DNA of 64,000 nucleotides, from the NCBI RefSeq assembly GCF_004365655.1, contig NZ_SOEO01000003.1, positions 248,001 through 312,000 of the forward strand, in the 5' to 3' direction. The stretch's first letter is position 1. Every line of letters begins with the position of its first letter. This document shows positions 1-8,123 of the stretch, piece after piece. The notes beneath the pieces are model-generated. The model saw nothing but the letters and a program-made list of their open reading frames with translations, ran no database searches and was not told where the DNA came from. The stretch comes from Epilithonimonas xixisoli (GTDB lineage Bacteria; Bacteroidota; Bacteroidia; Flavobacteriales; Weeksellaceae). The translations under genes and the position numbers were made by a program.

Positions 1-463
1 TAATATACGTAATTTTCACTTTTAATCCATCATAAAAAGTATTGGAATGATTTCCTCCAAAATGGTTGAATTCATATAAAGCATTGTCCAAATAATTAAA
101 TTGGATAGAATCAACATTAAATTTTTCGACAGTAGTTTTTCCACTTCTAGGATATGCGACTATTCTCTTAAAGTTTGAAATTTCTCCTTCAACTTTTTGA
201 ACTCTATCAGAATTAAGTAATTTAGTTAGTCTTTTCTCTGTATTGTCTTCTGAGAAAAACTTTAAATAAACGTAGCCTGAAAATGATATAATTACAAATG
301 GACTTACTATGAATAAATAAAACTTTTTTTCAAAATCTGATTTTTTAAATTTAAGAATTGATAAAAAAAGGAAAAATGAAATGATAAAAATAACTAGCGA
401 AACAGAACTAGAAGATGTGGAACTTGGAGAATCAAGTATTGACCAATAAGTGTAATATTTCAT
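1..463 (-). CDS. Hypothetical membrane protein, cut by the window's left edge
   Basis: Reading leftwards from the ATG at 463-461, the frame stays open for 154 codons to the window edge, so the C-terminus is missing. A Ser-rich N-terminus (SPSSTSSSSVS) is followed by two hydrophobic segments (about residues 20-35 and 47-65) and then a soluble part containing VEGEISNFKR and YEFNHFGGN. I do not recognise a named family; it resembles uncharacterised small flavobacterial membrane proteins. It begins 22 bp after the stop of the ABC exporter gene on the same strand, so the two may be cotranscribed. The edge cut explains its partial length; I see no sign of decay. Confidence 0.7.
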   Translation of the reverse strand, partial: MKYYTYWSILDSPSSTSSSSVSLVIFIISFFLFLSILKFKKSDFEKKFYLFIVSPFVIISFSGYVYLKFFSEDNTEKRLTKLLNSDRVQKVEGEISNFKRIVAYPRSGKTTVEKFNVDSIQFNYLDNALYEFNHFGGNHSNTFYDGLKVKITYI

Positions 464-485
464 CAAATAAAGTTAATTATTTTTT

Positions 486-2234
486 CTAAATCACCGCATC
501 TCCATCCGGCGAAACCACCTGAGCCCTGTAAAGCAAAGAGTAATACCCATTTTTCACAAGCAATTCCTGATGCGTTCCTTCTTCTACAATCAATCCGTGG
601 TCCATCACGATGATTTTGTCTGCTTTTTCAATGGTCGAAAGTCGGTGCGCGATGAGAATTGATGTTCTGTTTTTCGTGATTTTTTCTGTCGCTCTTTGGA
701 TTAATTTTTCACTTTCGTGGTCGATGGATGAGGTCGCTTCATCAAGAATTAAAATTTTCGGGTCAGAAAGATAAGCTCTCAAAAATGACAACAATTGTCT
801 CTGTCCAAGGGAAATGGAAGAGCCTCTTTCGCTCACCACATAATCATATCCGTTTGGTAAACTTTCAATAAATTCGTCAACGCCTATTTCTTTCGAAGCT
901 TTTTTTACTTGTTCCAAAGTAATGCTTTCGTCGCCCAAAGTCAGGTTTTCAAAAATACTGCCGTGGAAAAGAAAAACGTCCTGAAGAACAACGCCGATAT
1001 GACTTCGCAAATTATACAATTCATAATCCCGAATATCAACATCATCCAACATTATTTTTCCGGAATTAATATCATAAAGTCTGGTAATCAAACTGATAAT
1101 CGTAGATTTTCCTGCGCCGGTTGCTCCAACGATTGCTACAGTTTCTCCAGAATTCACTTTGAAATCAATGCCTTTCAAAACCAATTGTTTCTCGTCATAA
1201 GCAAAATGAACATTCTGGAATTCAATCTTTCCATCGAAATGGTCTCGTGCAATTGTTCCGTTATTTGGCATCGCTTGGTCTTCATCCATCACGCCGAGAA
1301 CCCTCTCCGCGCCTACAATTCCTCTCTGAATATTATTAAACCTATCCGCAATCTGTCTCAACGGACGAATCAGCATATTAATAAACTGAATAAAAGCAAT
1401 GATTACACCGGGCGTAGATTTAATAAAACCACCATAAAATAGAATAAATCCAATAAAAAGTGAAGAAATCAATTCAACCACCGGAAAGAATAACGAAAAG
1501 ATGAAAACCGTTCTCAACAAAGCTTTCTTCAATTCAATATTAATTTTATCAAACTTCGAAAACTCCGCTTCTTGTCGGTTGAAAACCTGAATCAAAGGCA
1601 TTCCTGCCAAACGTTCCTGCACAAAACTGTTCTGGGTGGAAGTCCAACTTCTTTCCTGTCCAAAAGCCGTTTTCAGTTTTTTCTGAAAAATCCTTGTGAT
1701 GACAACCATTATCGGAAGAATTGCCAAAGAAATCATACTCAGATGCGTGTCCACTTGGAACATCATAAAGAGGACAAAAGCGATTCTCAAAATGTCTCCA
1801 AAAACCATCAGAAATCCGTCTGTGTAAACTGTGGCAATCGTTTCTACATCGCCAACTGCTCTTGTTACGAGACTTCCAATCGGCGTTTTGTCAAAAAATG
1901 CAGTTCGGAAATAGATGAGTTTGTGATACAATCTTTCTCTAATGTCTCTAATCACATTCTGTGAAATGAAATTGGAGAAATAAACCAAGAAAAAGTTGAG
2001 AACCGTTTCCGAAACTACCAGCCCAATGAAGAGATAAATATGCTTCATCAAAGAACTTTTGTCGCGGAATTTGATGATGTCATTATCCACAATTTGCATC
2101 GAAAGATAGGGCCTGTAGGTGGAAATCATTGCCAAAACGATGGAGATAATCAATGTGAAAATAAACCAAGACCGGAATTTCATCCCAATCAGAAATAGTC
2201 GTTTTACAATGTCCCAGGTCGTTTGTTTCTTCAT
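486..2234 (-). CDS. ABC exporter, fused membrane and ATPase domains (MsbA/MDR-like)
   Basis: A 582-residue half-transporter expected to export lipids, drugs or peptides across the inner membrane as a dimer. The N-terminal 310 residues carry about six hydrophobic segments. The C-terminal ATPase has Walker A GATGAGKST (about residue 368), a signature motif ISLGQRQ (about 473, a variant of LSGGQ), Walker B ILILDEATSSID (about 490) and a switch-histidine motif IAHRLS. Variant signatures occur in functional exporters, so this alone does not imply a dead site. The substrate cannot be told from sequence. An exact -7 box lies about 45 bp upstream. The membrane protein at 1-463 follows on the same strand. 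Confidence 0.93.
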   Translation of the reverse strand: MKKQTTWDIVKRLFLIGMKFRSWFIFTLIISIVLAMISTYRPYLSMQIVDNDIIKFRDKSSLMKHIYLFIGLVVSETVLNFFLVYFSNFISQNVIRDIRERLYHKLIYFRTAFFDKTPIGSLVTRAVGDVETIATVYTDGFLMVFGDILRIAFVLFMMFQVDTHLSMISLAILPIMVVITRIFQKKLKTAFGQERSWTSTQNSFVQERLAGMPLIQVFNRQEAEFSKFDKINIELKKALLRTVFIFSLFFPVVELISSLFIGFILFYGGFIKSTPGVIIAFIQFINMLIRPLRQIADRFNNIQRGIVGAERVLGVMDEDQAMPNNGTIARDHFDGKIEFQNVHFAYDEKQLVLKGIDFKVNSGETVAIVGATGAGKSTIISLITRLYDINSGKIMLDDVDIRDYELYNLRSHIGVVLQDVFLFHGSIFENLTLGDESITLEQVKKASKEIGVDEFIESLPNGYDYVVSERGSSISLGQRQLLSFLRAYLSDPKILILDEATSSIDHESEKLIQRATEKITKNRTSILIAHRLSTIEKADKIIVMDHGLIVEEGTHQELLVKNGYYSLLYRAQVVSPDGDAVI

Positions 2235-2277
2235 TTTTTTAGATTCCGAAGATTTTCCAGTGTTGAAAAAATCTTTG

Positions 2278-2285
2278 CAAAAATA
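2278..2285 (-). promoter_or_regulatory. -7 box of the ABC exporter promoter
   Basis: Read on the minus strand this is TATTTTTG, an exact match to the Bacteroidota -7 consensus TAnnTTTG, about 45 bp before the ATG at 2234. I see no clear -33 TTTG at the right distance, so the call rests on the -7 box and its position. Confidence 0.5.
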
Positions 2286-2329
2286 AGGTTTTAAAAATTT
2301 AAATCTTAATTTGAAAACTTAAATATAAA

Positions 2330-3064
2330 TTAAAACTCATAGCCAACATCCACCAAAAAAAGACCTTGCGCAGGTGCAGAGACGCCCGCTGAATTTCGGT
2401 ATTTGTCTTCGATGATCTTTCGCAAGTCGTTTGGTTGTAATTTTTCAGTCCCGATTTCAACCATTGTTCCAACGATTGCTCTTACCATATTTCTCAGAAA
2501 TCGATCTGCCGAAATTGTGAATTTCAATTGATTTTCAAACTGTTCCCATTCTGCTGTGTAGATTTTGCAAATGTTGGTTTTGTTGTCGGTGTGGAGTTTG
2601 GCAAAACTTGTGAAGTCATCATATTCGAAAAGGATTTTGCAGGCTTCGTTCATAGCATCGATGTTCAATGGTTTTTGACGCCAATATTGCCAGGAAGAAT
2701 CTTTGGAAAATGGATCTTTTTCTAACGAAATATAATATTCATAGGTTCTGAAAGTCGCACTGAATCTCGCGTGCATATCGGCTGGAACTTCAAAAATTTG
2801 TTTGATGGAAATGTTTTCTGATAAAAAAGAATTGAGTTTATAGACCAAATTTTCATCCAGCTTTTGCTCAGTTTCAAAATGTGCAAACATCTTTTTGGCG
2901 TGCACGCCAGTGTCAGTTCTTCCTGCTCCCGTTGTTTTTATGGGCTCTCGCAGAATCATTGACAAGGCTTTTTCCAATTCCTCCTGCACAGAAATTTGGT
3001 TGGGCTGAATCTGATAACCAAAATATGCCGAACCGTTGTAAGAAAACTCTATAAAATATCTCAT
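2330..3064 (-). CDS. truA: tRNA pseudouridine(38-40) synthase TruA
   Basis: Converts uridines at positions 38-40 of the tRNA anticodon arm to pseudouridine. The 244-residue length is normal. The catalytic segment GAGRTDTGVHA near residue 50 contains the nucleophilic Asp, and RFLRNMVRAIVGTM near residue 190 is the typical C-terminal core motif. The start MRYFIEFSYNG matches the family's beginning. The gene is divergent from the small membrane protein at 3145. No oddity seen. Confidence 0.96.
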   Translation of the reverse strand: MRYFIEFSYNGSAYFGYQIQPNQISVQEELEKALSMILREPIKTTGAGRTDTGVHAKKMFAHFETEQKLDENLVYKLNSFLSENISIKQIFEVPADMHARFSATFRTYEYYISLEKDPFSKDSSWQYWRQKPLNIDAMNEACKILFEYDDFTSFAKLHTDNKTNICKIYTAEWEQFENQLKFTISADRFLRNMVRAIVGTMVEIGTEKLQPNDLRKIIEDKYRNSAGVSAPAQGLFLVDVGYEF

Positions 3065-3144
3065 TTCGGCTGTAAATTTCCTGATTTTTTTTTAATTATA
3101 AAGAAAATCTTAATTCGTAATTTCGCATTTCCAAAATCATTAAA

Positions 3145-3447
3145 ATGAAACGTCTGAACACCAACAAACTTTCCAATCCTGCAGAATTTATTAAGCTAAT
3201 GGTCATCATTTTTGTTTTGGTTTCAGTTTTTCTATTCAGTCAAGGATCATCGCAAACGCAGATTGTTGTCAACGTCGTGGTTTTGCTGATCCTTTTTATT
3301 ATTTTGCAATCGACATTTGTGATTTTGTACAAAAAGGGAATTAAGAGTTTGGCTTTTTGGCTTCTGATGATTTTATTATTAATGGGAATTTCGTTGGCTG
3401 TAGCAATCTGGTATTTTTCAAAATATGGAATTACTTTTCAGCTTTAA
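3145..3447 (+). CDS. Small three-helix membrane protein
   Basis: A 100-residue protein that I cannot assign to a named family. Hydrophobic segments at about residues 18-34, 40-62 and 69-92 predict three membrane helices, with a basic N-terminus (MKRLNTNK) that probably stays in the cytoplasm. It ends 19 bp before the metallophosphoesterase gene on the same strand, so cotranscription is likely. Its position between truA and the phosphoesterase gives no functional clue. Confidence 0.75.
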   Translation: MKRLNTNKLSNPAEFIKLMVIIFVLVSVFLFSQGSSQTQIVVNVVVLLILFIILQSTFVILYKKGIKSLAFWLLMILLLMGISLAVAIWYFSKYGITFQL

Positions 3448-3466
3448 TAATTAATCTAAATTCAAA

Positions 3467-3961
3467 ATGAAACGTATTCTCCTGCTGTCAGACACACATT
3501 CTTACATCGATGATCGAATTCTCGATTATGCAAAAGACGCCGATGAAGTTTGGCATTGCGGCGATTTTGGGAATATGAAGGTGATTGAAGAATTAGAAAA
3601 AATAAAACCAATCCGTGGTGTTTACGGAAATATCGATGAAGCTAAAATCAGAACCATTTTCCCAGAAGTTTTGAGTTTCAAATGTGAAGAAGTGGATGTT
3701 TTGATGATTCATATCGGTGGTTATCCGGAACGATATTCTGCTTTGGCAAAGGAAGAAATTGTGAAAAAGAAACCGAAATTATTTATTTCTGGACACTCAC
3801 ATATCCTGAAAGCAATGTATGACAAAAGAAACAATTTGTTACATCTCAATCCAGGCGCTTGCGGAAAAGTCGGCTGGCACAAAGTGAGAACGATGATGCG
3901 ATTCAACATTGATAAAGAAGAAATCAAAGATTTGGAAGTGATAGAATTGGGAAGCAAGTAG
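3467..3961 (+). CDS. YfcE/MJ0936-type metallophosphoesterase
   Basis: A 164-residue cytoplasmic calcineurin-like phosphoesterase of the short YfcE/MJ0936 class, whose known members hydrolyse phosphodiesters with divalent metals. All the metal-binding blocks are visible: SDTHS (residues 8-12), HCGDFGN (about 30-36), GNID (about 54-57), MIHIGG (about 80) and SGHSH (about 108-112), with NPGACG near the end. It follows the small membrane protein at 3145-3447. The natural substrate is unknown. Confidence 0.92.
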   Translation: MKRILLLSDTHSYIDDRILDYAKDADEVWHCGDFGNMKVIEELEKIKPIRGVYGNIDEAKIRTIFPEVLSFKCEEVDVLMIHIGGYPERYSALAKEEIVKKKPKLFISGHSHILKAMYDKRNNLLHLNPGACGKVGWHKVRTMMRFNIDKEEIKDLEVIELGSK

Positions 3962-3974
3962 AGTGGGAGATTTT

Positions 3975-4060
3975 GAGCATTATAGATTAAAACAGATTAT
4001 ATAGAAAGTCCCAAAGGGCCGACAGATATTTAAGCATAAGAATTTATTCCTATGAAGTTT
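3975..4060. repeat. Intergenic repeat-like segment containing a CCCAAAGGG palindrome
   Basis: Between the phosphoesterase and the Smr gene lies AAAGTCCCAAAGGGCCGACA (about 4006-4025) followed by AT-rich sequence. It resembles short household intergenic repeats seen in Bacteroidota genomes. This is the only copy I found in the window, so the call is tentative. Confidence 0.3.
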
Positions 4061-4109
4061 GAGAATTTTTAATCATTTATCAATCATCATTTATCAATTA
4101 TAATTAAGA

Positions 4110-4604
4110 ATGAAAATAGGAGACAAAGTTTCTGTCATAGATGACGATTTGAAAGGAATTATTTTGAAAATCATTGCCAATCAGGTGAAGATTGAGGACG
4201 AGCACGGTTTTACATATAATTTTTCAAAAGATCAATTAACAATTATTGATTCTGGTTTGTATGAGAATTCTCCTGTTATCAAAAAAAATGAAACCTCCAA
4301 AAACGTTTCCAAAAAGCACAACAAGAACCCATTAAAATTAGATCTTCATTTTCAATCTTTGGTTAGAAATCCGTCTGATTATGACGCATTCGAGAGATTA
4401 ATGATTCAAAAGGAAAAACTATTGGAAACGATAGATTTTTGTCGGAAAAATCACATCAAAAACCTCGAAATCATCCACGGAATCGGCGACGGTGTTTTGC
4501 AGAAAATGGTCTATGATGTTTTGGAAGGCTTCTCGAATATCGAATACGACGAGCACGGATTTTTCTATCACGAATCTGGTAAAGTAGAAGTCAAATTTAT
4601 TTAA
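4110..4604 (+). CDS. Smr-domain protein with an N-terminal DUF2027-like segment
   Basis: A 164-residue protein. Residues 1-45 form a small beta-rich domain (KIGDKVSVIDDD..), like the N-terminus of the Bacteroidota DUF2027 proteins. After a Lys/Asn-rich linker, residues 75-164 make an Smr domain with the LDLH motif and the HGIGDGVL loop. Smr domains are known from MutS2 and stand-alone nucleases that act on branched DNA or on RNA. Much shorter than MutS2, so this is not that protein. Whether it has nuclease activity cannot be told from sequence. Confidence 0.88.
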   Translation: MKIGDKVSVIDDDLKGIILKIIANQVKIEDEHGFTYNFSKDQLTIIDSGLYENSPVIKKNETSKNVSKKHNKNPLKLDLHFQSLVRNPSDYDAFERLMIQKEKLLETIDFCRKNHIKNLEIIHGIGDGVLQKMVYDVLEGFSNIEYDEHGFFYHESGKVEVKFI

Positions 4605-4663
4605 TTTTGCTTCGGCAGGAAACTTGACTCAAGATTATCAAATTAAAACAAAAAAAGCATAAA

Positions 4664-5053
4664 ATGTTTACACTACAACAAATTCAAGATGCGCATTCCA
4701 ACGTAGAAAGCGGAAAAGGATTTCCGCAATTTGCAAAAACAATCAGAGAATTGGGCGTTAGAAGTCTGGAAACTTTCGTGGAAGATGGTTCTACCAATTA
4801 TTTAGGAAAAGATGATTACAAAGTTTCTGCGCCACTGCAATATGCGCCATTATTGATTTACGGCATTCCAAATCCGGAAAAATTCTTATCCGATTTACGA
4901 ATTCATCAACAAGGCGGAACCGACTTCTTCCAGTTTTGTAAAGATTGCGCCGACAGCGGAATTTATAAATGGATAGTAGATCTCGATGCAAAAACCTGCA
5001 CCTACTACACAGAAGACGGAACCAATATTTTCGAAGAACAAATCCCAATCTAA
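4664..5053 (+). CDS. DUF1398 (YbcV-like) family protein
   Basis: A 129-residue soluble protein resembling the DUF1398 family (E. coli YbcV), whose function is unknown. The family's typical beginning (FTLQQIQDAHSNVESGKGFP) and end (WIVDLDAKTCTYYTEDG) are present. No signal peptide or membrane segment. It appears monocistronic: its stop codon lies within a strong terminator hairpin. Confidence 0.85.
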   Translation: MFTLQQIQDAHSNVESGKGFPQFAKTIRELGVRSLETFVEDGSTNYLGKDDYKVSAPLQYAPLLIYGIPNPEKFLSDLRIHQQGGTDFFQFCKDCADSGIYKWIVDLDAKTCTYYTEDGTNIFEEQIPI

Positions 5054-5070
5054 TTGGGATTTTTTATTTT
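5041..5070 (+). terminator. Terminator overlapping the stop codon of the DUF1398 gene
   Basis: AATCCCAAT at 5041-5049 pairs with ATTGGGATT at 5054-5062, with the TAA stop in the loop, followed by a T-rich tract (TTTTTTATTTT). This is an intrinsic terminator built into the last codons of the gene. Confidence 0.8.
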
Positions 5071-5116
5071 AAACATTTACAGAAAGTCTTTCATCTTTTT
5101 TCTATCATCTCCCAGT

Positions 5117-5665
5117 CTAATTGAGAGAAACATCCTCCGGCGCATTCGCCCAAAGCAGAAACTCGCCTCCCAGATTTTGCATAATATTTTTCCAAAGATT
5201 CTGGTCATTCGGAAGCGTGTAATCCAGATTATAGACATCCACAATCGTCCACAGTTTTCGTTGCAATTCACCTTCCAGTTGCAAGGCAGACCAGCCAGAA
5301 TAGCCAGAAAAAACCTTGAGATCCGCCACGCTTATTTCTTGATTTACAACTGCAGAAATCACAGAATCAATATCTTCCGTAAGATAGAATTCGTGGTTGA
5401 TTTCGATAAATTCTGGCGTTATTTTTTCGCCTTTTAGGATGAAGTAGATTCTTTCATTTTCCACTGGGCCACCCTCGTAGAGTTCCACCGGAAAGCCGAA
5501 AGCATTCATCAGTCGGGAGCTGATGTTTTGATTTTTTTTATTCAAGATGAGGCCAAAAGCGCCGTTCTCATTATGATCCACAATCAGAACAACCGAACGG
5601 GAAAATATATCGCCCGACACATCCGGCGTTGATATTAAAATTTTACCTTTGTAAGAGTAATTCAT
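5117..5665 (-). CDS. YqgE/AlgH family protein
   Basis: A 182-residue cytoplasmic protein of the YqgE/AlgH (UPF0301) family, once linked to alginate regulation in Pseudomonas but without a defined biochemical role. The conserved start (YKGKILISTPDVSGDIFSRS), the NENGAFGLILNK block and the GGPV motif are all visible, and the length is normal. The start codon is set by family conservation. A perfect -7 box lies only 4 nt before the ATG, suggesting a leaderless mRNA. Confidence 0.93.
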   Translation of the reverse strand: MNYSYKGKILISTPDVSGDIFSRSVVLIVDHNENGAFGLILNKKNQNISSRLMNAFGFPVELYEGGPVENERIYFILKGEKITPEFIEINHEFYLTEDIDSVISAVVNQEISVADLKVFSGYSGWSALQLEGELQRKLWTIVDVYNLDYTLPNDQNLWKNIMQNLGGEFLLWANAPEDVSLN

Positions 5666-5669
5666 CTAT

Positions 5670-5677
5670 CAAAGCTA
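5670..5677 (-). promoter_or_regulatory. -7 box directly at the yqgE start codon
   Basis: On the minus strand TAGCTTTG matches TAnnTTTG exactly and is followed by ATAG and then the ATG. Since Bacteroidota transcripts start a few nt after this box, the mRNA would begin at or very near the A of the start codon. No clear -33 element is visible. Confidence 0.55.
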
Positions 5678-5747
5678 AAAAAAATATTTTTTTTGAAAAA
5701 GAATTAAAGGAAAATTTAAGTTAAAATTACCAAAACTAAAACTATTT

Positions 5748-5819
5748 GGGCGCCTTTTTCCACCCACTGTTCCCTCCCGATTTCGCATCGGGATCCACTC
5801 AGGTCGAGGCGCGCTTCGC
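5748..5819 (+). repeat. Dispersed stem-loop repeat, copy A (short variant)
   Basis: Starts with GGGCGCC and ends with GGCGCGCTTCGC; GCGCC and GGCGC form the end stem. The inner part is a tight hairpin, TCCCGAT-TTCGC-ATCGGGA, in place of the longer AT-rich inner stem of other copies. It keeps the shared strings GTTCCC and CCACTCAGGTCG. It lies upstream of pdxH. Confidence 0.75.
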
Positions 5820-5878
5820 AAAAAAGAAATATTGTTTATCAAATCAACCTAAGTCATCATTTTAGAATTCAGAAACAA

Positions 5879-6532
5879 ATGAATCAGTCAGAAAACCTCC
5901 ACGATAAAAGAAAAATCTATGACAAGTCCCAACTCATAGAAACCGAAATCAAGGAAAATCCAATCGAGCAATTCCGGAACTGGTTTCTGGACGCCGAAGA
6001 AAATCCCCAAGTGTCCGAAGCCAACGCAATGGCAATCTCAACAGTTGAAGATGACGGCTGTCCCAGAACAAGAATGGTTTTGCTAAAATCCTATAATTGG
6101 GAAGGTTTTATTTTTTATACCAATTACGAAAGCCGAAAAGGAAAATCATTGGAGAAAACCCAGAAAGCTTGTCTGCATTTTTTCTGGCCAAGTCTGGAAC
6201 GCCAAATTATCATCAAAGCCAATGTGGAAAGGATTGCGGAAAATCTTAGCGATGGTTATTTCCACTCTCGACCGAAAGGAAGCCAGTTGGGTGCAATGGT
6301 TTCACCGCAAAGTCAGGAAATCCCCGATCGCAGTTTCCTCGAAAATAAACTGAAAGATTTGGAATCCGAATTCGAAAACAAAGAAATCCCAAGACCGAAA
6401 AATTGGGGTGGCTACATCGCAAAACCTTACGAAATCGAATTTTGGCAAGGCAGACCCAATCGTCTTCACGACAGAATTATTTACACTTTGACCGCGGATT
6501 TTGATTGGAAAATATCCAGATTGGCGCCGTAA
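5879..6532 (+). CDS. pdxH: Pyridoxamine 5'-phosphate oxidase PdxH
   Basis: FMN-dependent oxidation of pyridoxine/pyridoxamine 5'-phosphate to pyridoxal 5'-phosphate, the PLP cofactor used by enzymes such as the aminotransferase encoded nearby. 217 residues, normal length. FMN/substrate blocks RTRMVLLK and FYTNYESRKGKSL are visible near residues 60-90. The C-terminal signature FWQGRPNRLHDRI and the final RLAP are diagnostic. The start MNQSENLHDKRKIYD is plausible, though a start slightly downstream cannot be excluded. Copy A of the dispersed repeat lies upstream. Confidence 0.95.
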   Translation: MNQSENLHDKRKIYDKSQLIETEIKENPIEQFRNWFLDAEENPQVSEANAMAISTVEDDGCPRTRMVLLKSYNWEGFIFYTNYESRKGKSLEKTQKACLHFFWPSLERQIIIKANVERIAENLSDGYFHSRPKGSQLGAMVSPQSQEIPDRSFLENKLKDLESEFENKEIPRPKNWGGYIAKPYEIEFWQGRPNRLHDRIIYTLTADFDWKISRLAP

Positions 6533-6620
6533 GATTAACATTTTTTATAAAATCCTTAACTTATATTTTGGTTTGTTTTCTCGTTCTTTGTTTTATTAAC
6601 CATTATAAACAAAATTAATT

Positions 6621-7202
6621 ATGAAAAATCTACTTAAAATCGCAAGTGTTCTTTCGCTTGGTATTTTGCTGTCTTTCAGTTTTTTAAAAGAGAAAAAAGT
6701 TGTGGTCATAGACGCAGGTCACGGCGGAACAGATTTGGGAGCGAACCGACACGGGATTTATGAAAAAGAAATAGTCCTCAATATCGCCAAGAAAATCAAA
6801 GCATTAAACCAAAATAAAAATATCGAAATCATCCTGACAAGAGACGATGACAGTTACCCGTCATTGACGGATAGAACAGGTAAAATCAATGAATTGAAAC
6901 CGGACTATGCTATTTCTTTGCACGTTAACAATTCAATCAAAGAAACGGTAGAGAGAAGCGGAATGGAAGTTTACTCGCAAGAAAATGAGGCTTCGAAAAA
7001 ATTGGCAAGTAAATTTTCTGAAAAGTTCCAAAATACGGTGCAAAAAACAGCAAATCTGCATATTTTAAGAGAATCTAAAACGCCAACCATTTTGCTGGAT
7101 CTGGGATTCATCAACAATCCTAATGAGAGAAGCTATCTTGCCAGCGAAAAAGGACAAACTGAAACGGCTGAGAAAATCCTAAGTTTCATCAATGAAAACT
7201 AA
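6621..7202 (+). CDS. N-acetylmuramoyl-L-alanine amidase-like protein (Amidase_3)
   Basis: A 193-residue exported protein with a hydrophobic N-terminal signal (about residues 1-22) followed by a single Amidase_3 domain. In this family the enzyme cuts the peptide from MurNAc in peptidoglycan using zinc. Zinc-site segments IDAGHGG (His) and YEKEIVLN (Glu) are present, and LHVNNS stands where most members have an IHANA-type motif. At the usual catalytic Glu of the last motif (ELGFISN) the protein has LDLGFINN, an Asp. There are no cell-wall binding repeats. Activity is therefore uncertain. Confidence 0.87.
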   Translation: MKNLLKIASVLSLGILLSFSFLKEKKVVVIDAGHGGTDLGANRHGIYEKEIVLNIAKKIKALNQNKNIEIILTRDDDSYPSLTDRTGKINELKPDYAISLHVNNSIKETVERSGMEVYSQENEASKKLASKFSEKFQNTVQKTANLHILRESKTPTILLDLGFINNPNERSYLASEKGQTETAEKILSFINEN

Positions 7203-7226
7203 TTGAATTTTAAAGTTCAATCAATA

Positions 7227-7256
7227 AAAAATCCAGCATCTGCTGGATTTTGTTTT
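7227..7256. terminator. Bidirectional terminator between convergent genes
   Basis: AAAATCCAGCA (7227-7237 region) pairs with TGCTGGATTTT, with A- and T-runs on both sides (ending TTTTTT). It lies between the amidase gene and the convergent aminotransferase-fold gene and can serve both. Confidence 0.8.
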
Positions 7257-8072
7257 TTATAAAGAAGGATTGAAAGACTCACTCCATTTTTCTACCATTT
7301 CTGAAAAACGTGTATTTTCAAAAGTCTTATTTCTGATTTTGGAAACTGAATGGACACCTTTTTCGTCAGAAATTCTCAGGATTTCTTCTGCCTTTTGAGA
7401 TTCGAATGCGATGATTTCTGCTTCTTCTATTTCAGCCAGTTTGTTTTTATGGATGAAAGTGACAAAGTTTTCCATCAGTGGCGAGATGTACGCGCCTTCC
7501 GTCTGTTTCGGGATTTTGATCACGTTGTCTTGCAGGAACAAAAGATTTCCGAAGATACTTCTTGCAATCTTCTTGTTTGGATTGAGGAGAATCACATCGT
7601 CCAAATCATTTTCTCTCGCATAGATTTGCGCATAGATATTTTCCGGAGAATGCACGCGGATATTACTCAAAAGATTAGCATTCACATTGATTTCCTTAAT
7701 CAAATCCAGCTCCACATTTCCTTGGATTTTAAGAATATCTTCCATCTCATCCACTTCGAAAAAGAACGCTGTTTCGGATTTTGACAAAGCCTTCTCATCT
7801 TGGATTCTGTAAGTCATTAGTTGGATAATTCCGTTCAGAATACCTTGGTCCAAGACTTCTTTTTGAAACAAATCCTGGAAAAATTCTAAAGTATAAGTCA
7901 ACGGAATGTTTAATCTCATTTTCCTCATCGAAGCCATTAGGAAAAAATAAGATTCCTCAGCCATTATGATTTGACCGTTTCTTATAAAAAATGAAACCCA
8001 AACCGAATCTCCAAATAGGAATGAACGGTTCAGTAGTTGTAAATTGTCTTGTGTGTAAACTATCTTCTGCAT
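7257..8072 (-). CDS. Aminotransferase class IV-fold protein, apparently lacking catalytic residues
   Basis: A 271-residue protein whose pattern (NRSFLFGDSVWVSFFIRNG, EESYFFLMASMRKM, ARENDLDDVILLN, GNLLFLQDN) follows class IV PLP enzymes such as branched-chain aminotransferase or aminodeoxychorismate lyase. Aligned by eye, key residues are missing. The H..R phosphate motif reads S..F; the Schiff-base lysine position, 20 residues before DDVILLN, is Ile or Arg (SNIRVHS); and the Glu that contacts the pyridine nitrogen is Arg (KKIARSIFGN). It is therefore probably a non-enzymatic or repurposed member. The intact ORF argues against simple decay. Confidence 0.75.
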   Translation of the reverse strand: MQKIVYTQDNLQLLNRSFLFGDSVWVSFFIRNGQIIMAEESYFFLMASMRKMRLNIPLTYTLEFFQDLFQKEVLDQGILNGIIQLMTYRIQDEKALSKSETAFFFEVDEMEDILKIQGNVELDLIKEINVNANLLSNIRVHSPENIYAQIYARENDLDDVILLNPNKKIARSIFGNLLFLQDNVIKIPKQTEGAYISPLMENFVTFIHKNKLAEIEEAEIIAFESQKAEEILRISDEKGVHSVSKIRNKTFENTRFSEMVEKWSESFNPSL

Positions 8073-8084
8073 TGTGGTATTTAA

Positions 8085-8114
8085 AAAAATAATGAACGAT
8101 CAAAAATCGTTCAT
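8085..8114 (-). terminator. Terminator after the START-like gene
   Basis: ATGAACGAT (8092-8100) and ATCGTTCAT (8106-8114) form a perfect 9-bp stem with loop CAAAA. In the minus-strand direction it is followed by ATTATTTTTTTAAAT. It separates the START-like gene from the class IV-fold gene. Confidence 0.75.
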
Positions 8115-8123
8115 CCATTTGTT

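Noticed and set aside
225-230. GAFTDA in the sigma-54 activator as a loss-of-function change (residues of the protein at 18439-19782, not window bases)
   Set aside because: GAFTDA is a common functional variant of GAFTGA, and the rest of the domain is intact.
800-815. Degenerate signature motif in the ABC exporter as evidence of a dead ATPase site
   Set aside because: ISLGQ keeps the Ser and Gly-Gln; similar variants are active in exporters.
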